Positions 1 through 8,797 of a stretch of DNA of 30,749 nucleotides are shown here, piece after piece; the stretch's first letter is position 1; each line of letters opens with the position of its first letter. The notes under the pieces were generated by a model. The model was not told the DNA's origin. It searched no databases and was given only the letters and a program-made list of their open reading frames with translations. Made by a program: the position numbers and the translations under genes. The stretch covers positions 1-30,749 of the forward strand of contig DASSAK010000011.1 in NCBI GenBank assembly GCA_035685445.1. Direction: 5' to 3'. The stretch comes from DRGT01 sp035685445 (GTDB lineage Archaea; Thermoproteota; Nitrososphaeria; Nitrososphaerales; Nitrosopumilaceae).

Positions 1-153
1 GTTGCCGTTTACACCACTGTTGCCGTTTACACCACTGTTGCCGTTTCCACCACTGTTGCCGTTTCCACCACTGTTGCCGTTTCCACCACTGTTGCCGTTT
101 CCACCACTGTTGCCGTTTCCACCACTGTTGCCGTTTCCACCACTGTTGCCGTT
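1..153 (-). repeat. 18-bp tandem repeat encoding hexapeptide NSGGNG
   Basis: Eight exact-length 18-bp units plus a half unit run from the window edge to about 153. On the plus strand the unit reads GTTGCCGTTTCCACCACT. The first two units carry A in place of C, which changes one Gly codon to Val. In the coding (minus) strand this gives a repeated Asn-Ser-Gly-Gly-Asn-Gly tract at the C-terminal side of the beta-helix protein. The array may continue beyond the window. It is a low-complexity, probably flexible linker or cell-wall spacer. Confidence 0.9.
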
Positions 154-2322
154 ATTGTCTTCATTATAGTTGGAATTGTTGTTTCCATCATTCTTCCTAT
201 GATTTTCTGCTATTTCATTTTCAGCCCATTTTTTGATAGATTTTAGCAACTGTGGTGATATGTCTTCACCATCTACTTTAGCAGTGAAAAATAGAGTTTG
301 CTTTAGTAAATCTAATTCAAATCCTTTTAATTTATCCAGTTTTTCATTATTGTCTTTGAATTTGAGCTTTTCAATAGATATCTGGTTTTTAATTTTTTGA
401 AGTTCTTCTTGTGAATTTACAAATTGTATTGCTGATTGTATTTTATTTTGAACTTGTTCTTCTTTCTCAGCTTTGTTAATTTGTATTTGCATTTTAAGTG
501 CAGTTTTGTCTAACTCATGGAGGAGTATTTTTTCTGAAACTACTTGGGTATTTCCATAGTATGCTTTTACTTCTTTATTGAATTGATTAAATGCTGATTG
601 AAATGCTTTTTTAATCATTTTATCTTCATGTGCAAATAATTTGTGTAATTCTGCCGCCTGAGAAATTGAATACTCTATATCTGGGTCAGAACCTAGATTT
701 TCACGTATTAGTGACAAATAGTCTATTGCTTCATTCAATGTTTCATTGTCGGAAATAAATTCATCTGAAAATTGAATTTCTGGTACATATCCTTCACAAC
801 TTCCTATATGATCGCCATGGGCCAAATGAGTATCAATAACACTCATTGAAACTAGAATCTCTTCTGGCTTATCATTTTCAGTTGTCATGTGACAAATTAA
901 AAATATTGTATTTTCGTTAATCTCATCTGAATGAGAAACTAGTGTAACTTCTGGTTCTTTTTCAGAGTCTGCACAATGTACAGCTTCAGGAATATTGACA
1001 GTGTCTACATCAGGAATTGTTGGAGAATTAGCTAACCAAATATCTGGTGCATTCCAAGCAAAATTATCTTGTATTTCATTTGAGACAAAAGGAGTGTCAC
1101 ATATATTGTCAATATCTATATCCTCACACCCTTCAGATATCTCATCAAAACCGCCCCAATAATTTCCTCCATCTGGTAAGTCTAGATTGAAAATATTGCT
1201 CCCACTGGTGTCACTAACTACACCTACAATCATTCCATATTCTATGACATATGATTGAATTCTACCATCATTTGAATTAGACAAAAAGTTATTGTTGTAT
1301 ATTTTGTTGTTTATGCTTTCCGTTATTTTGAATGGATATTTGTTATTTGATATTGTGTTATAATTGAAAGTATTGTTATCCGAATTTCTAATCTGTAACC
1401 CCATTGCGTTTGACGCAATTTCGTTTTTATGATTTGAAATTTCATTTGCTGTAATGGTATTATCATTTGAATTCAAGAATTTGATTCCAAAGAGGTGAGT
1501 AGAACCTATATCATTTCTACTAATGATATTTTCGTTTGATTCAATTAGTGTTATTCCAGAAATTCCAACAGCAAATTCATTATTACAATTGTTGCAGGAT
1601 TCTACATAATTTTTAATTAAAGTATTTCCACTAGAACCAAAAAGAAATATTGCTTCATTTCCACTAGCAGTATTTTCTATTAGAAAATTATCGTTAGAAT
1701 TACTAATTGATATTCCATGATTACTTTGACCCTCTGAAACTACTGCAGTATTTCCAGTCAAAACAGTGCCATGAGAGTTTGAAATACTTATTCCGTTGTT
1801 TGAGTTATCTTTTACAGTATTCCAAGTTAGACTTACACCAGAAGAATGTGAAATTACAATGCCATCAGTACCGGCGTTTACAGTATTTCCTGTCAAAGTA
1901 GTAACACAAGAATTGCTAATGTTTATTCCAGTTTTAGAGTTAGTTATAGAATTATCAATGAGAGATGTATCGCTAGCAGAAACAACGATCCCCTGTCTAA
2001 AATCCAAAATATTTAGATTTTTTACAGTAACGCCTGTTGTTCCATTAACATCTACACCAATATTTTGAAATTGTTCCGGTGTAATCAGACTAGTTATTGT
2101 ATGTCCATTACCATCAAGAATTATTCCATCTGCAATGATTTTAAAACAAACTTCACTAGTTGTTAGGTCTTGACTTAAAACATAAGTTTCTCCTGGAATG
2201 TCTAATGTATCACATCTTGATAATGTGATATCTGGATTTGCATAAACATCACTAATCATTGATGGAATTAATAATGCTAACACTACTATGGTACCACTGA
2301 TTAGATACTTACTCCTACCCAT
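1..2322 (-). CDS. secreted parallel beta-helix (NosD-like) protein, C-terminus outside window
   Basis: The frame is open for 774 codons from the ATG at 2322 to the window edge, so this is a partial gene. A signal peptide (residues 1-28, ending VYA before NPD) starts the protein. Residues about 60-400 are right-handed beta-helix repeats with recurring N-x-I and GI-x-I-x-N rungs (for example GISISNS and NTITANEI), ending in a NYWGG...DIDNICDTPF block typical of archaeal PbH1/NosD-like surface proteins. A central domain of unknown type follows. Residues about 570-700 are Glu/Lys/Gln-rich and likely coiled coil, and then comes the NSGGNG tract. The role is probably extracellular: surface layer, adhesion or carbohydrate binding. 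The substrate cannot be told. A TATA-like ACTATAAGT lies about 33 bp upstream. The next gene upstream on this strand is a surface protease, so the two may be a surface pair, though 148 bp separate them. Confidence 0.88.
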   Translation of the reverse strand, partial: MGRSKYLISGTIVVLALLIPSMISDVYANPDITLSRCDTLDIPGETYVLSQDLTTSEVCFKIIADGIILDGNGHTITSLITPEQFQNIGVDVNGTTGVTVKNLNILDFRQGIVVSASDTSLIDNSITNSKTGINISNSCVTTLTGNTVNAGTDGIVISHSSGVSLTWNTVKDNSNNGISISNSHGTVLTGNTAVVSEGQSNHGISISNSNDNFLIENTASGNEAIFLFGSSGNTLIKNYVESCNNCNNEFAVGISGITLIESNENIISRNDIGSTHLFGIKFLNSNDNTITANEISNHKNEIASNAMGLQIRNSDNNTFNYNTISNNKYPFKITESINNKIYNNNFLSNSNDGRIQSYVIEYGMIVGVVSDTSGSNIFNLDLPDGGNYWGGFDEISEGCEDIDIDNICDTPFVSNEIQDNFAWNAPDIWLANSPTIPDVDTVNIPEAVHCADSEKEPEVTLVSHSDEINENTIFLICHMTTENDKPEEILVSMSVIDTHLAHGDHIGSCEGYVPEIQFSDEFISDNETLNEAIDYLSLIRENLGSDPDIEYSISQAAELHKLFAHEDKMIKKAFQSAFNQFNKEVKAYYGNTQVVSEKILLHELDKTALKMQIQINKAEKEEQVQNKIQSAIQFVNSQEELQKIKNQISIEKLKFKDNNEKLDKLKGFELDLLKQTLFFTAKVDGEDISPQLLKSIKKWAENEIAENHRKNDGNNNSNYNEDNNGNSGGNGNSGGNGNSGGNGNSGGNGNSGGNGNSGGNGNSGVNGNSGVNGN

Positions 2323-2470
2323 CCGCGCCTAATTTTCATAATTTTTTTTACTTATAGTTAGTTAATTGTAACATGATTTTGTTACACTTTAGGCCAAATT
2401 CACGCATAATTTTTTATGTGTATCAATTGAGTATGACACAATTAATCTGAAAATTTAGAAAAAATTAGTT

Positions 2471-4507
2471 TTAATTTTTTTTAAATTTTAATCCAACAAA
2501 AGAAATTATTGCTACTATCACCATTACAATTATGAATGGTCTTTCAGGAACTCCAAAAAATTCTAGAAAATTATAGGAATTTTTTTCTGCTGGTTTTTCA
2601 ATGGTAATTGTTTCAAATGCATCAAATGCCTCTTCGTTAGAAACAATATTTGCAAGAATCCAATACTGTCCAGTTTCAGTTACAGAAACTGATGATTCTT
2701 TTTTTGGAGTAATAGATGTGACATCTGTTTTTCCTGTATTTTTATTAATTACAGAAATTTTTGCATACGACCAATCAGTTGGATGAAGTATAGAAAAACT
2801 AATCTTCCCATTTTCTTCAATAACATTTACTGTGCCCTTTGTTTTTTGAATCATCACTGGAACATGATACTCTACATTGTTGTTTTCAATTACAATTGAA
2901 CCTTGAAATTTTCCAAAAACTTGTGCAGGAAGTGAAATTCTAGTTACCAAAACACCATCATCCTTATTATACTCAAAAATTACTTCCTCAGAACCTACAA
3001 ACTCTGCACTAACTTTTCCAATATTGCCATGAATTGCTTTTAGCTTTAACTCTTCTCTTGCCGTTTCTTTATCGGTGGATAGATTGTAAACTAGTGAGGG
3101 GGGAGAAATTATGAGATTTGCCTCAAATGCTCTTGTGGCGTTTAGTCTTCCAGCACCTGTCGTTTCTATTGGAAATTTGTTTTCATATGCATCTGTGACA
3201 AAATCTGTCGTAGTTATTAGTAGTGATTTTAGATCTTCTGGTGTAAAGTCATGATTTCTTTGAAGTAATAATGCAGCTGTTCCTGAAACATGTGGGGCAG
3301 CAAAACTGGTTCCACTGGTAAGGTTGTATTGTGCATTAGTTCGTGTTGTATTTACAAAAACACCTGGCGCAACAAGATCAGGCTTTATGTAAAATGGAGA
3401 AACTGGTCCACGAGAACTAAAGTGTGCAACAAAGTCAGGATTGTAAAAAACATTCAAAGTAGCACTAGCTCCATTCTGAATCTTTTCTTTCAAAAACTTT
3501 CCATCCTCCTGTGACATTGATAGTGCTGGAATTCTCGGCTTGTAGTCCGGTGGCGCAAACTGGTGTAATAGCTCTCCAAGAAAAATTCCTTTTTGATTGT
3601 TAAACACAACTATTGCTTTTCCACCAACATCGGCAACATTGTTTTCCTTTTCAGAAAAATATACAATCTCTCCTTCAACATCGCTTCCTCTTTCCACTAA
3701 TACTATTGAGTCATAAAATGAACCATCACTCAAATCTCTTTCTCTGCCAAACCCACCAAAGACAATCTCTTCAGTGATTGGCTCAGATAATGGAGATGTG
3801 CCCATCATTGGAACTACCTCAAATTGTTTACCATCTACCTCGAGTGTTGCAACAAGGCTTGCTGTAATGTTGTTGTATGTTGCTCCAACTGTTATTGCAT
3901 CTGCACTTTTGCCAGGACTGCCAATAGTCTCAAAATCTGGTCCATCGTTGCCTGCTGCTGCAACAACTAGAATCCCATTCCTTGTTGCCTTTTTTACAAC
4001 ATCATCAATTTTTGAATTTGTTTTGTTTACACCAAGACTTATGTTGATAATATCTACCTCATCTTCAATTGCCTTGTTTACCGCTTTGATAATTAAATCA
4101 GATGAAACAGATTCACCATTTTCAGAAACCTTATACGCAAAAATGCTTGCCTTTGGGGCAATTCCGTTTAACTGTCCATCAGCTGCTATGATTCCAGAAA
4201 CCTCGGTACCGTGCCCATTTGTATCCACTGGCATTTTATTTTCTTCAACAAAATTGTAACCTCCAGAAATCTTTCCACCTAGACCATATCCGAAAAGATC
4301 TGGATGCATATGATCAACCCCTGTATCTATCACTGCAATCTTAATTCCTTCACCATCAAATCCTAATTCTTTTGGAAAATCAACTCCTATGTATGGCCCG
4401 CTGACATCAACCATCACCTTGAATTTATCATCAAAATTTAGCTGAAAAACTATGACTGCTACGATCACTGTAATTACTGCAAAAAAAACTACCTTGTTTG
4501 GTGGCAC
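2471..4507 (-). CDS. membrane-anchored subtilisin-like serine protease (S8) with PA insert
   Basis: 678 aa from a GTG start. One hydrophobic segment at residues 6-21 serves as signal anchor, and a second at about 655-673, followed by KFKKN, anchors the C-terminus. The S8 catalytic triad is visible: Asp61 in AVIDTGVDHMHPDL, His99 in NGHGTEVSG and Ser401 in GTSFAAPHVSG. Asn187 in AAGNDGP is the oxyanion residue. Between the last two, residues about 225-355 form a protease-associated (PA) insertion. No I9-type propeptide is visible: the catalytic domain begins about 20 residues after the N-terminal anchor. After the catalytic domain come about 200 residues of beta-rich Ig-like sequence. It should act on the outer face of the cell membrane. 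It is divergent from superoxide dismutase with a 75-bp gap between the two starts. Family assignment is firm; the substrate is unknown. Confidence 0.95.
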   Translation of the reverse strand: MPPNKVVFFAVITVIVAVIVFQLNFDDKFKVMVDVSGPYIGVDFPKELGFDGEGIKIAVIDTGVDHMHPDLFGYGLGGKISGGYNFVEENKMPVDTNGHGTEVSGIIAADGQLNGIAPKASIFAYKVSENGESVSSDLIIKAVNKAIEDEVDIINISLGVNKTNSKIDDVVKKATRNGILVVAAAGNDGPDFETIGSPGKSADAITVGATYNNITASLVATLEVDGKQFEVVPMMGTSPLSEPITEEIVFGGFGRERDLSDGSFYDSIVLVERGSDVEGEIVYFSEKENNVADVGGKAIVVFNNQKGIFLGELLHQFAPPDYKPRIPALSMSQEDGKFLKEKIQNGASATLNVFYNPDFVAHFSSRGPVSPFYIKPDLVAPGVFVNTTRTNAQYNLTSGTSFAAPHVSGTAALLLQRNHDFTPEDLKSLLITTTDFVTDAYENKFPIETTGAGRLNATRAFEANLIISPPSLVYNLSTDKETAREELKLKAIHGNIGKVSAEFVGSEEVIFEYNKDDGVLVTRISLPAQVFGKFQGSIVIENNNVEYHVPVMIQKTKGTVNVIEENGKISFSILHPTDWSYAKISVINKNTGKTDVTSITPKKESSVSVTETGQYWILANIVSNEEAFDAFETITIEKPAEKNSYNFLEFFGVPERPFIIVMVIVAIISFVGLKFKKN

Positions 4508-4553
4508 AGTTTTTTAATCATATTTGAGGATAAAAATCCCTTACTAGTAAAGC

Positions 4554-4561
4554 AATAAATT
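4554..4561 (+). promoter_or_regulatory. TATA box of superoxide dismutase
   Basis: AATAAATT is centred about 26 bp before the ATG at 4583. This spacing fits a leaderless archaeal transcript and favours the 4583 start over the in-frame ATG at 4571. Confidence 0.5.
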
Positions 4562-4582
4562 GCATAACGAATGAACCGCCAC

Positions 4583-5203
4583 ATGGGAAAATACACTCTT
4601 CCAGAATTACCTTATGGATACGGTGCACTAGAACCACACATTGACGCAAAAACAATGGAAATTCACCATACAAAACATCATCAAGCATATACTGACAAGC
4701 TAAATGCCGCATTAGAAAAATGCAGTTCAGATATTCAGAACAAAGACATTCTTGACATATTGGCGGATCTAAAGCAGGTGCCTGATGAAGTTAGAGGTGC
4801 AATAAACTTCAATGGCGGTGGTTATGACAACCATAAGTTGTTTTGGAACAATATGAAACCAAACGGAGGAGGAGCTCCAGGTGGTGCAATTGCTGATGCA
4901 ATTAATTCATCATTTGGAAGCTTTGACAAGTTTAAGGAACAATTCTCATCTACTACGGCTGTAATTCAGGGAAGTGGATGGGGATGGTTAGTTTACAATC
5001 CTTCTTCAGGCAAAGTTGAATACAAATCAATGCCAAACCAAACAAGTCCAAGAACTGAAGGTCTTGTACCATTACTTGGATGTGATGTTTGGGAACATGC
5101 ATACTATCTAAAGTACCAAAACAAACGACCAGATTACATCACAGCGTGGTGGAACGTCGTTAATTGGGACGAGGTAGAAAATCGACTTTCTAAAGCAAAA
5201 TAA
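4583..5203 (+). CDS. sod: superoxide dismutase, Fe/Mn family
   Basis: 206 aa. It converts superoxide to oxygen and hydrogen peroxide in the cytoplasm. The metal ligands align with the family: His28 (in EIHHTKHHQAY), His84 (in YDNHKLFW), Asp168 and His172 (in GCDVWEHAYYLKYQN). The N-terminus TLPELPYGYGALEPHID is the classic Fe/Mn-SOD opening. An in-frame ATG 12 bp upstream (4571) would add four residues, but the TATA spacing and family alignment favour 4583. Whether the metal is iron or manganese cannot be settled by eye. It is transcribed alone: divergent from the protease on its left and followed by a T-rich stretch. An aerobic ammonia oxidiser would be expected to carry it. Confidence 0.97.
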   Translation: MGKYTLPELPYGYGALEPHIDAKTMEIHHTKHHQAYTDKLNAALEKCSSDIQNKDILDILADLKQVPDEVRGAINFNGGGYDNHKLFWNNMKPNGGGAPGGAIADAINSSFGSFDKFKEQFSSTTAVIQGSGWGWLVYNPSSGKVEYKSMPNQTSPRTEGLVPLLGCDVWEHAYYLKYQNKRPDYITAWWNVVNWDEVENRLSKAK

Positions 5204-5210
5204 AAGATCT

Positions 5211-5236
5211 AATATTTTTTTTTTATTTATTATTTT
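5211..5236 (+). terminator. T-rich terminator after sod
   Basis: A run of ten T at 5215-5224, followed by more T-rich sequence, begins about 10 bp after the sod stop. Archaeal RNA polymerase terminates on such T tracts without needing a hairpin. Confidence 0.5.
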
Positions 5237-5368
5237 AGTAAAATATACAAAAAATGTATTGCACTGTAATTTTTTTAATACACATGTATCACAAAAATCA
5301 TATTTTGGTATGTTAGTAATTTATGATACAAGCTTGTGCACTAATAATAATTCATATTATTGCCATAT

Positions 5369-5626
5369 ATGTCACAGAAAATTTCTAAACCAAACACAAC
5401 ACAGAAAAATGAACAAAACTATCAACAAAGCTTTCTATTCAAATCATTGGTACGGATACTTGGTTTTACAGCAGCTCAATCAGTTATAACTTACATCTGT
5501 GTAACTACCGGAACCCCAAAATCAGAATTCTTCTCAAACTATGAAACTTTCTCAAAATTAATAAAACAAGTTTACGATGATGCTGGCCAAAAACACATTC
5601 TCGACAAATTTCCAAACATCAAATAA
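5369..5626 (+). CDS. small protein of unknown function (85 aa)
   Basis: The start is the ATG at 5369 (MSQKISKPNT); a TTG three codons earlier is less likely. The N-terminal 20 residues are polar and Gln/Asn-rich. A short hydrophobic stretch follows (VRILGFTAAQSVITYICVTT), and the C-terminus is amphipathic (FSKLIKQVYDDAGQ). I do not recognise a family. It sits between sod and prefoldin with its own upstream AT-rich region and reads codirectionally. Its codon use resembles the neighbours, and no larger ORF competes on either strand, so it is probably a real gene. Confidence 0.6.
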   Translation: MSQKISKPNTTQKNEQNYQQSFLFKSLVRILGFTAAQSVITYICVTTGTPKSEFFSNYETFSKLIKQVYDDAGQKHILDKFPNIK

Positions 5627-5671
5627 AAACTCAAAAAATAAGGTGAATTTTCATTCAAAACTGTGAATGAA

Positions 5672-5678
5672 TTTATAA
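5672..5678 (+). promoter_or_regulatory. TATA box of the prefoldin/ftsY transcript
   Basis: TTTATAA is centred about 28 bp before the ATG at 5703, consistent with a leaderless start there. Confidence 0.5.
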
Positions 5679-5702
5679 CCATCAATTCAAGATTTTTTGA
5701 AA

Positions 5703-6125
5703 ATGAGTGAAGAGCAGGCCCAACAATTATTATATCAAATGCAAATGCTAGAATCCTATTTTGGTGAGTTAACACAAAAAGAAAATACATTGATGAATGT
5801 TCTAAAGGATACAAAAAATGCCATTGATTCTTTAAAAGAACTAGGGAACATCAAAGAATCAAATACCTTGCTTCCAATAGGCATGGGAACTTTTGTAAAA
5901 TCTAAAATTTTGTCTGAGGACAAAATTGTATTAAATGTTGGAGCAGGTGTTGCAATCGAAAAAGACAAGGATTCTGCAATCAATTTTCTAGAATCTAGAA
6001 TTAAAGAAATTGAGGTGGCGCTGCAAGAATCAATGACTCAAAAACAAAACATTGCTGCGCAGTTAGAGCAAGGAAAAGCTGAAATGAACCGTTTGGCACA
6101 ATCTGAATCAAAACAAAATAAATAG
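5703..6125 (+). CDS. pfdA: prefoldin subunit alpha
   Basis: 140 aa. It is a subunit of the hexameric prefoldin chaperone (two alpha, four beta) that captures unfolded protein and passes it to the thermosome. Two long Gln/Glu/Lys-rich helices (about residues 1-50 and 92-138) flank a short beta segment with LLPIGMGTFVKSKI and VLNVGAGVAIEKD, the signature of the alpha/class I type. The ATG at 5703 (MSEEQAQQ) is preferred over an upstream in-frame TTG because of TATA spacing and family length. It lies 9 bp upstream of ftsY, so the two are likely cotranscribed, an arrangement common in archaea. Confidence 0.93.
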   Translation: MSEEQAQQLLYQMQMLESYFGELTQKENTLMNVLKDTKNAIDSLKELGNIKESNTLLPIGMGTFVKSKILSEDKIVLNVGAGVAIEKDKDSAINFLESRIKEIEVALQESMTQKQNIAAQLEQGKAEMNRLAQSESKQNK

Positions 6126-6134
6126 GAAACTAAA

Positions 6135-7310
6135 ATGTTTGATAAACTGCGCTCTGCATTTTCAAGTGCAGCTAAAAGTTTCAGCGAGAAGGAGTTAAAA
6201 GAAAAGGACATCGATGATATATTATTTGAACTTGAAATCTCTCTATTAGAGTCTGATGTTGCCTCTGAAGTTATTGATTCTATAAAAAACGACTTGAAAG
6301 AAAAATTAATCGGATCCAAAGTAGATAAAAACGAAATTGAAATCTTTGTAAAAAAAAGTTTGATTCAAAGTATTTCTGCACTATTTGAGGAAGCCGGAAC
6401 AATTGATCTAGTACAAAATATTTTAACAAAAAAAGATTCTCCTGATCCTTACATTGTTTTGTTTGTTGGAATTAATGGAACAGGAAAAACGACCACCCTG
6501 GCAAAACTTGCATATCTCTTACAAAAATCTAAAATCTCGGTAGTTGTTGCAGCTGCAGACACTTTTCGTGCTGGTGCAATAGAACAATTAAAGGAGCATA
6601 TAGGCCGCCTAAATCTAAAACTTGTTGCACAAAATTATGGATCTGATCCTGCAGCAGTATGCAGAGATGCAGTTTTGTATGCAAGGTCTCACAAAATTGA
6701 TTGTGTCTTAATTGATACTGCCGGGAGAATGCAAACAAGCAAAAACCTAATGGATCAAATATCAAAAATTAACAATGTAGTAAAACCTGATTTCAAAATT
6801 TTTGTTGGAGATTCTTTAGCAGGAAATGATACTGTAAACCAAGCAAGAGAATTCTATGAGCACACAAAATTTGATGCATCTATTCTTACAAAAAGTGATG
6901 CAGATGCACGTGGAGGAGCAGCATTATCGATTGTAAAAATTACTTCAACTCCAATTCTATATGTGGGGGTTGGTCAGGAATATGAAGATCTAAAAGAGTT
7001 TAACAAAGACACATTTCTTAAAACAGTTTTTGGAAAAGAATATCAATCATCAGAAATTCCTGAAATAAAACCACATTCTAGGTCAGGACCTCAAGAAGAA
7101 AAATCTGAACCACAACCAGAAATTAAACAAGAAGCAAAACCTACAACTAAACATGAAAGCAACTCTGATCCATTTGAAGGAATTGATACTGAGGACATTA
7201 ACAAATTTGCAGAATTGTATGGTGAAGCCACGCCAGAAACTGATGATCAGGCAAGATGCTTGGCAACAAAGGTTAGAAAATGGGTCGCCGATGGCAGACC
7301 AAACCCATAA
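6135..7310 (+). CDS. ftsY: signal recognition particle receptor FtsY, with C-terminal extension
   Basis: 391 aa SRP-receptor GTPase that docks ribosome-nascent chain complexes at the membrane, upstream of SecY function. An N-terminal helical (N) domain spans residues 1-95. The G domain shows GINGTGKTTT from residue 112 (P-loop), AADTFRAGA (I-box), DTAGRMQ (G3) and TKSDADARGGAALS (G4), with the common TKxD as TKSD. The NG domain ends near residue 300. The remaining 90 residues are unusual: a Pro/Glu/Lys/Gln linker, then a short acidic-helical segment (EDINKFAELYGEA) ending KVRKWVADGRPNP. Most FtsY proteins end soon after the G domain and carry their acidic region at the N-terminus. The function of this tail is unknown. 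It follows prefoldin by 9 bp. Confidence 0.95.
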   Translation: MFDKLRSAFSSAAKSFSEKELKEKDIDDILFELEISLLESDVASEVIDSIKNDLKEKLIGSKVDKNEIEIFVKKSLIQSISALFEEAGTIDLVQNILTKKDSPDPYIVLFVGINGTGKTTTLAKLAYLLQKSKISVVVAAADTFRAGAIEQLKEHIGRLNLKLVAQNYGSDPAAVCRDAVLYARSHKIDCVLIDTAGRMQTSKNLMDQISKINNVVKPDFKIFVGDSLAGNDTVNQAREFYEHTKFDASILTKSDADARGGAALSIVKITSTPILYVGVGQEYEDLKEFNKDTFLKTVFGKEYQSSEIPEIKPHSRSGPQEEKSEPQPEIKQEAKPTTKHESNSDPFEGIDTEDINKFAELYGEATPETDDQARCLATKVRKWVADGRPNP

Positions 7311-7349
7311 GAAAAACTAAAAGAACCATACTTGTGTGATGACTAAGCA

Positions 7350-8252
7350 ATGAAAAAAAATATTCTGACATTAGAAGAATTAAGTGAAAAGGAAATTACT
7401 CATCTATTAGAGCAATCTATAAAATTCAAAAAAGATTTGAAAAAAGGAAAACATCACGCCTTACTAAAAAATAAATCCCTCGCGATGATTTTTCAAAAAC
7501 CCTCCACTAGAACTAGAGTAAGTTTTGAGATAGGAATGTTTCAGCTTGGAGGATATGCACTAAATTTATCTTCAAATGATATGCAGCTTTCTAGAGGAGA
7601 GACAATAGAAGACACTGCAAAAACCCTTTCACGATATGTAGATGCTATCCTGGCACGAGTTTATGATCATAACACAATTGAACAACTGGCAAAAAGCTCT
7701 TCTGTCCCAGTAATTAATGGACTGTCTAATTCCTTTCATCCATGTCAAATTTTGGCAGACTTGATGACAATAAAAGAAAAGAAAAACAAACTCAAGGGTC
7801 TCAAAATCGCATGGATTGGTGACGGAAACAATGTTTGTAACTCTTTAATTTATGGATGCGCTAAAACTGGAATCAATGTTTCAATTGCTACCCCAAAAGG
7901 TTTTGAGCCTGACAAAAAGGTCGTAAATGATTCTAAGACGTTAGTTCAAGTGGAACTTACAAATGATCCATCAAAGTCTGTTAAAAATGCAGATGTTGTA
8001 ATGACAGATACATTCAAGTCAATTCATAATAAAGATCAGAAAAGAATGAAAAAATTTCTTCCAAAATTTCAAGTAAATTCAGCTTTGATGAAAAAGGCAA
8101 AAAGGAATGCAATTTTTCTTCATTGTCTTCCAGCAAAGCGTGGAAGCGAAGTTACTTCATCTGTAATTGATGGAAAACAATCAGTTGTTTGGGATGAAGC
8201 AGAAAATCGCCTGCATTCTCAAAAAGCTCTTTTAGTTTCTTTATTGCGATGA
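7350..8252 (+). CDS. argF: ornithine carbamoyltransferase
   Basis: 300 aa. It makes citrulline from ornithine and carbamoyl phosphate in arginine biosynthesis. The carbamoyl-phosphate site STRTR is at residues 52-56, HPCQ at 130-133, and the ornithine-side HCLP at 258-261 followed by AKRGSEV. The length is usual for the family, and the start agrees with the family N-terminus (ILTLEELSEKEI). The HCLP motif separates it from aspartate carbamoyltransferase. It is 39 bp after ftsY and 59 bp before the ribosomal operon, which has its own TATA box, so it is probably a separate or weakly coupled transcript. Confidence 0.95.
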   Translation: MKKNILTLEELSEKEITHLLEQSIKFKKDLKKGKHHALLKNKSLAMIFQKPSTRTRVSFEIGMFQLGGYALNLSSNDMQLSRGETIEDTAKTLSRYVDAILARVYDHNTIEQLAKSSSVPVINGLSNSFHPCQILADLMTIKEKKNKLKGLKIAWIGDGNNVCNSLIYGCAKTGINVSIATPKGFEPDKKVVNDSKTLVQVELTNDPSKSVKNADVVMTDTFKSIHNKDQKRMKKFLPKFQVNSALMKKAKRNAIFLHCLPAKRGSEVTSSVIDGKQSVVWDEAENRLHSQKALLVSLLR

Positions 8253-8277
8253 AAAATCGAACTTGAATCTCTTTACG

Positions 8278-8285
8278 TTTATAAG
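8278..8285 (+). promoter_or_regulatory. TATA box of the ribosomal protein/secY operon
   Basis: TTTATAAG is centred about 30 bp before the uL18 ATG at 8312. It is the best promoter candidate for the chain of overlapping genes from 8312 to 14519. Confidence 0.55.
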
Positions 8286-8311
8286 AGCATATTCAAGATT
8301 TTGCCCTGTAG

Positions 8312-8797
8312 ATGGCCTATTCGAGAATATTGAAAAGACTTAGAGAAGAAAAAACGAACTACAAAAAACGCAAATCCATGCTTATGGGTAAGCGTGATTA
8401 TATTACAGTTCAAACTTCTAATGAAAACACTCTTGTACAAATCCACAAGCCAGAGATGGCTGGTGACAAAGTTATAGCATCAGGCCATTCAAGATATTTA
8501 CTTGCAAAAGGTTGGAAGGGCTCAAGAAAAAATATACCTGCAGCTTATTTGACTGGATATCTTGCTGGTAAAAAGGCAATAGGAAAAGGTACAAAAAATG
8601 CAATTTTGTATAGCGGTACAAGAAAATATACACAAAGAATGGCAGCTGCCCTGAAAGGTGTAATAGATGCAGGTCTTGAAGTTGCAGCAGATTCAGAAAC
8701 ATTTCCACCAGAAGAGAGAATTAAAGGAGAACACCTTTCTGTAAAAAATGACATTAACCAATTCAAATCAACAATTGATGGTGAGATAAAGGCATGA
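8312..8797 (+). CDS. rpl18: large-subunit ribosomal protein uL18
   Basis: 161 aa. It binds 5S rRNA and helps anchor the 5S particle in the 50S subunit. The N-terminus (ILKRLREEKTNYKKRKSMLMGK) and the ASGHSRYLLAKGWKGS and AAYLTGYLAGKKA blocks match archaeal/eukaryotic uL18 (L5-like) rather than the shorter bacterial form. The C-terminal PPEERIKGEHL is also archaeal. Its stop overlaps the uS5 start by 4 bp (ATGA), showing translational coupling at the head of the operon. Confidence 0.95.
   Translation: MAYSRILKRLREEKTNYKKRKSMLMGKRDYITVQTSNENTLVQIHKPEMAGDKVIASGHSRYLLAKGWKGSRKNIPAAYLTGYLAGKKAIGKGTKNAILYSGTRKYTQRMAAALKGVIDAGLEVAADSETFPPEERIKGEHLSVKNDINQFKSTIDGEIKA

Noticed and set aside
1..153. 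Regular short repeats at the window start resembling a CRISPR array
   Set aside because: Units are head-to-tail without unique spacers and stay in frame as a glycine/asparagine-rich peptide tract of the beta-helix protein.
3774..4259. 161-codon open frame opposite the subtilisin-like protease
   Set aside because: It is a mirror of the conserved catalytic domain on the other strand, with no promoter or family pattern.
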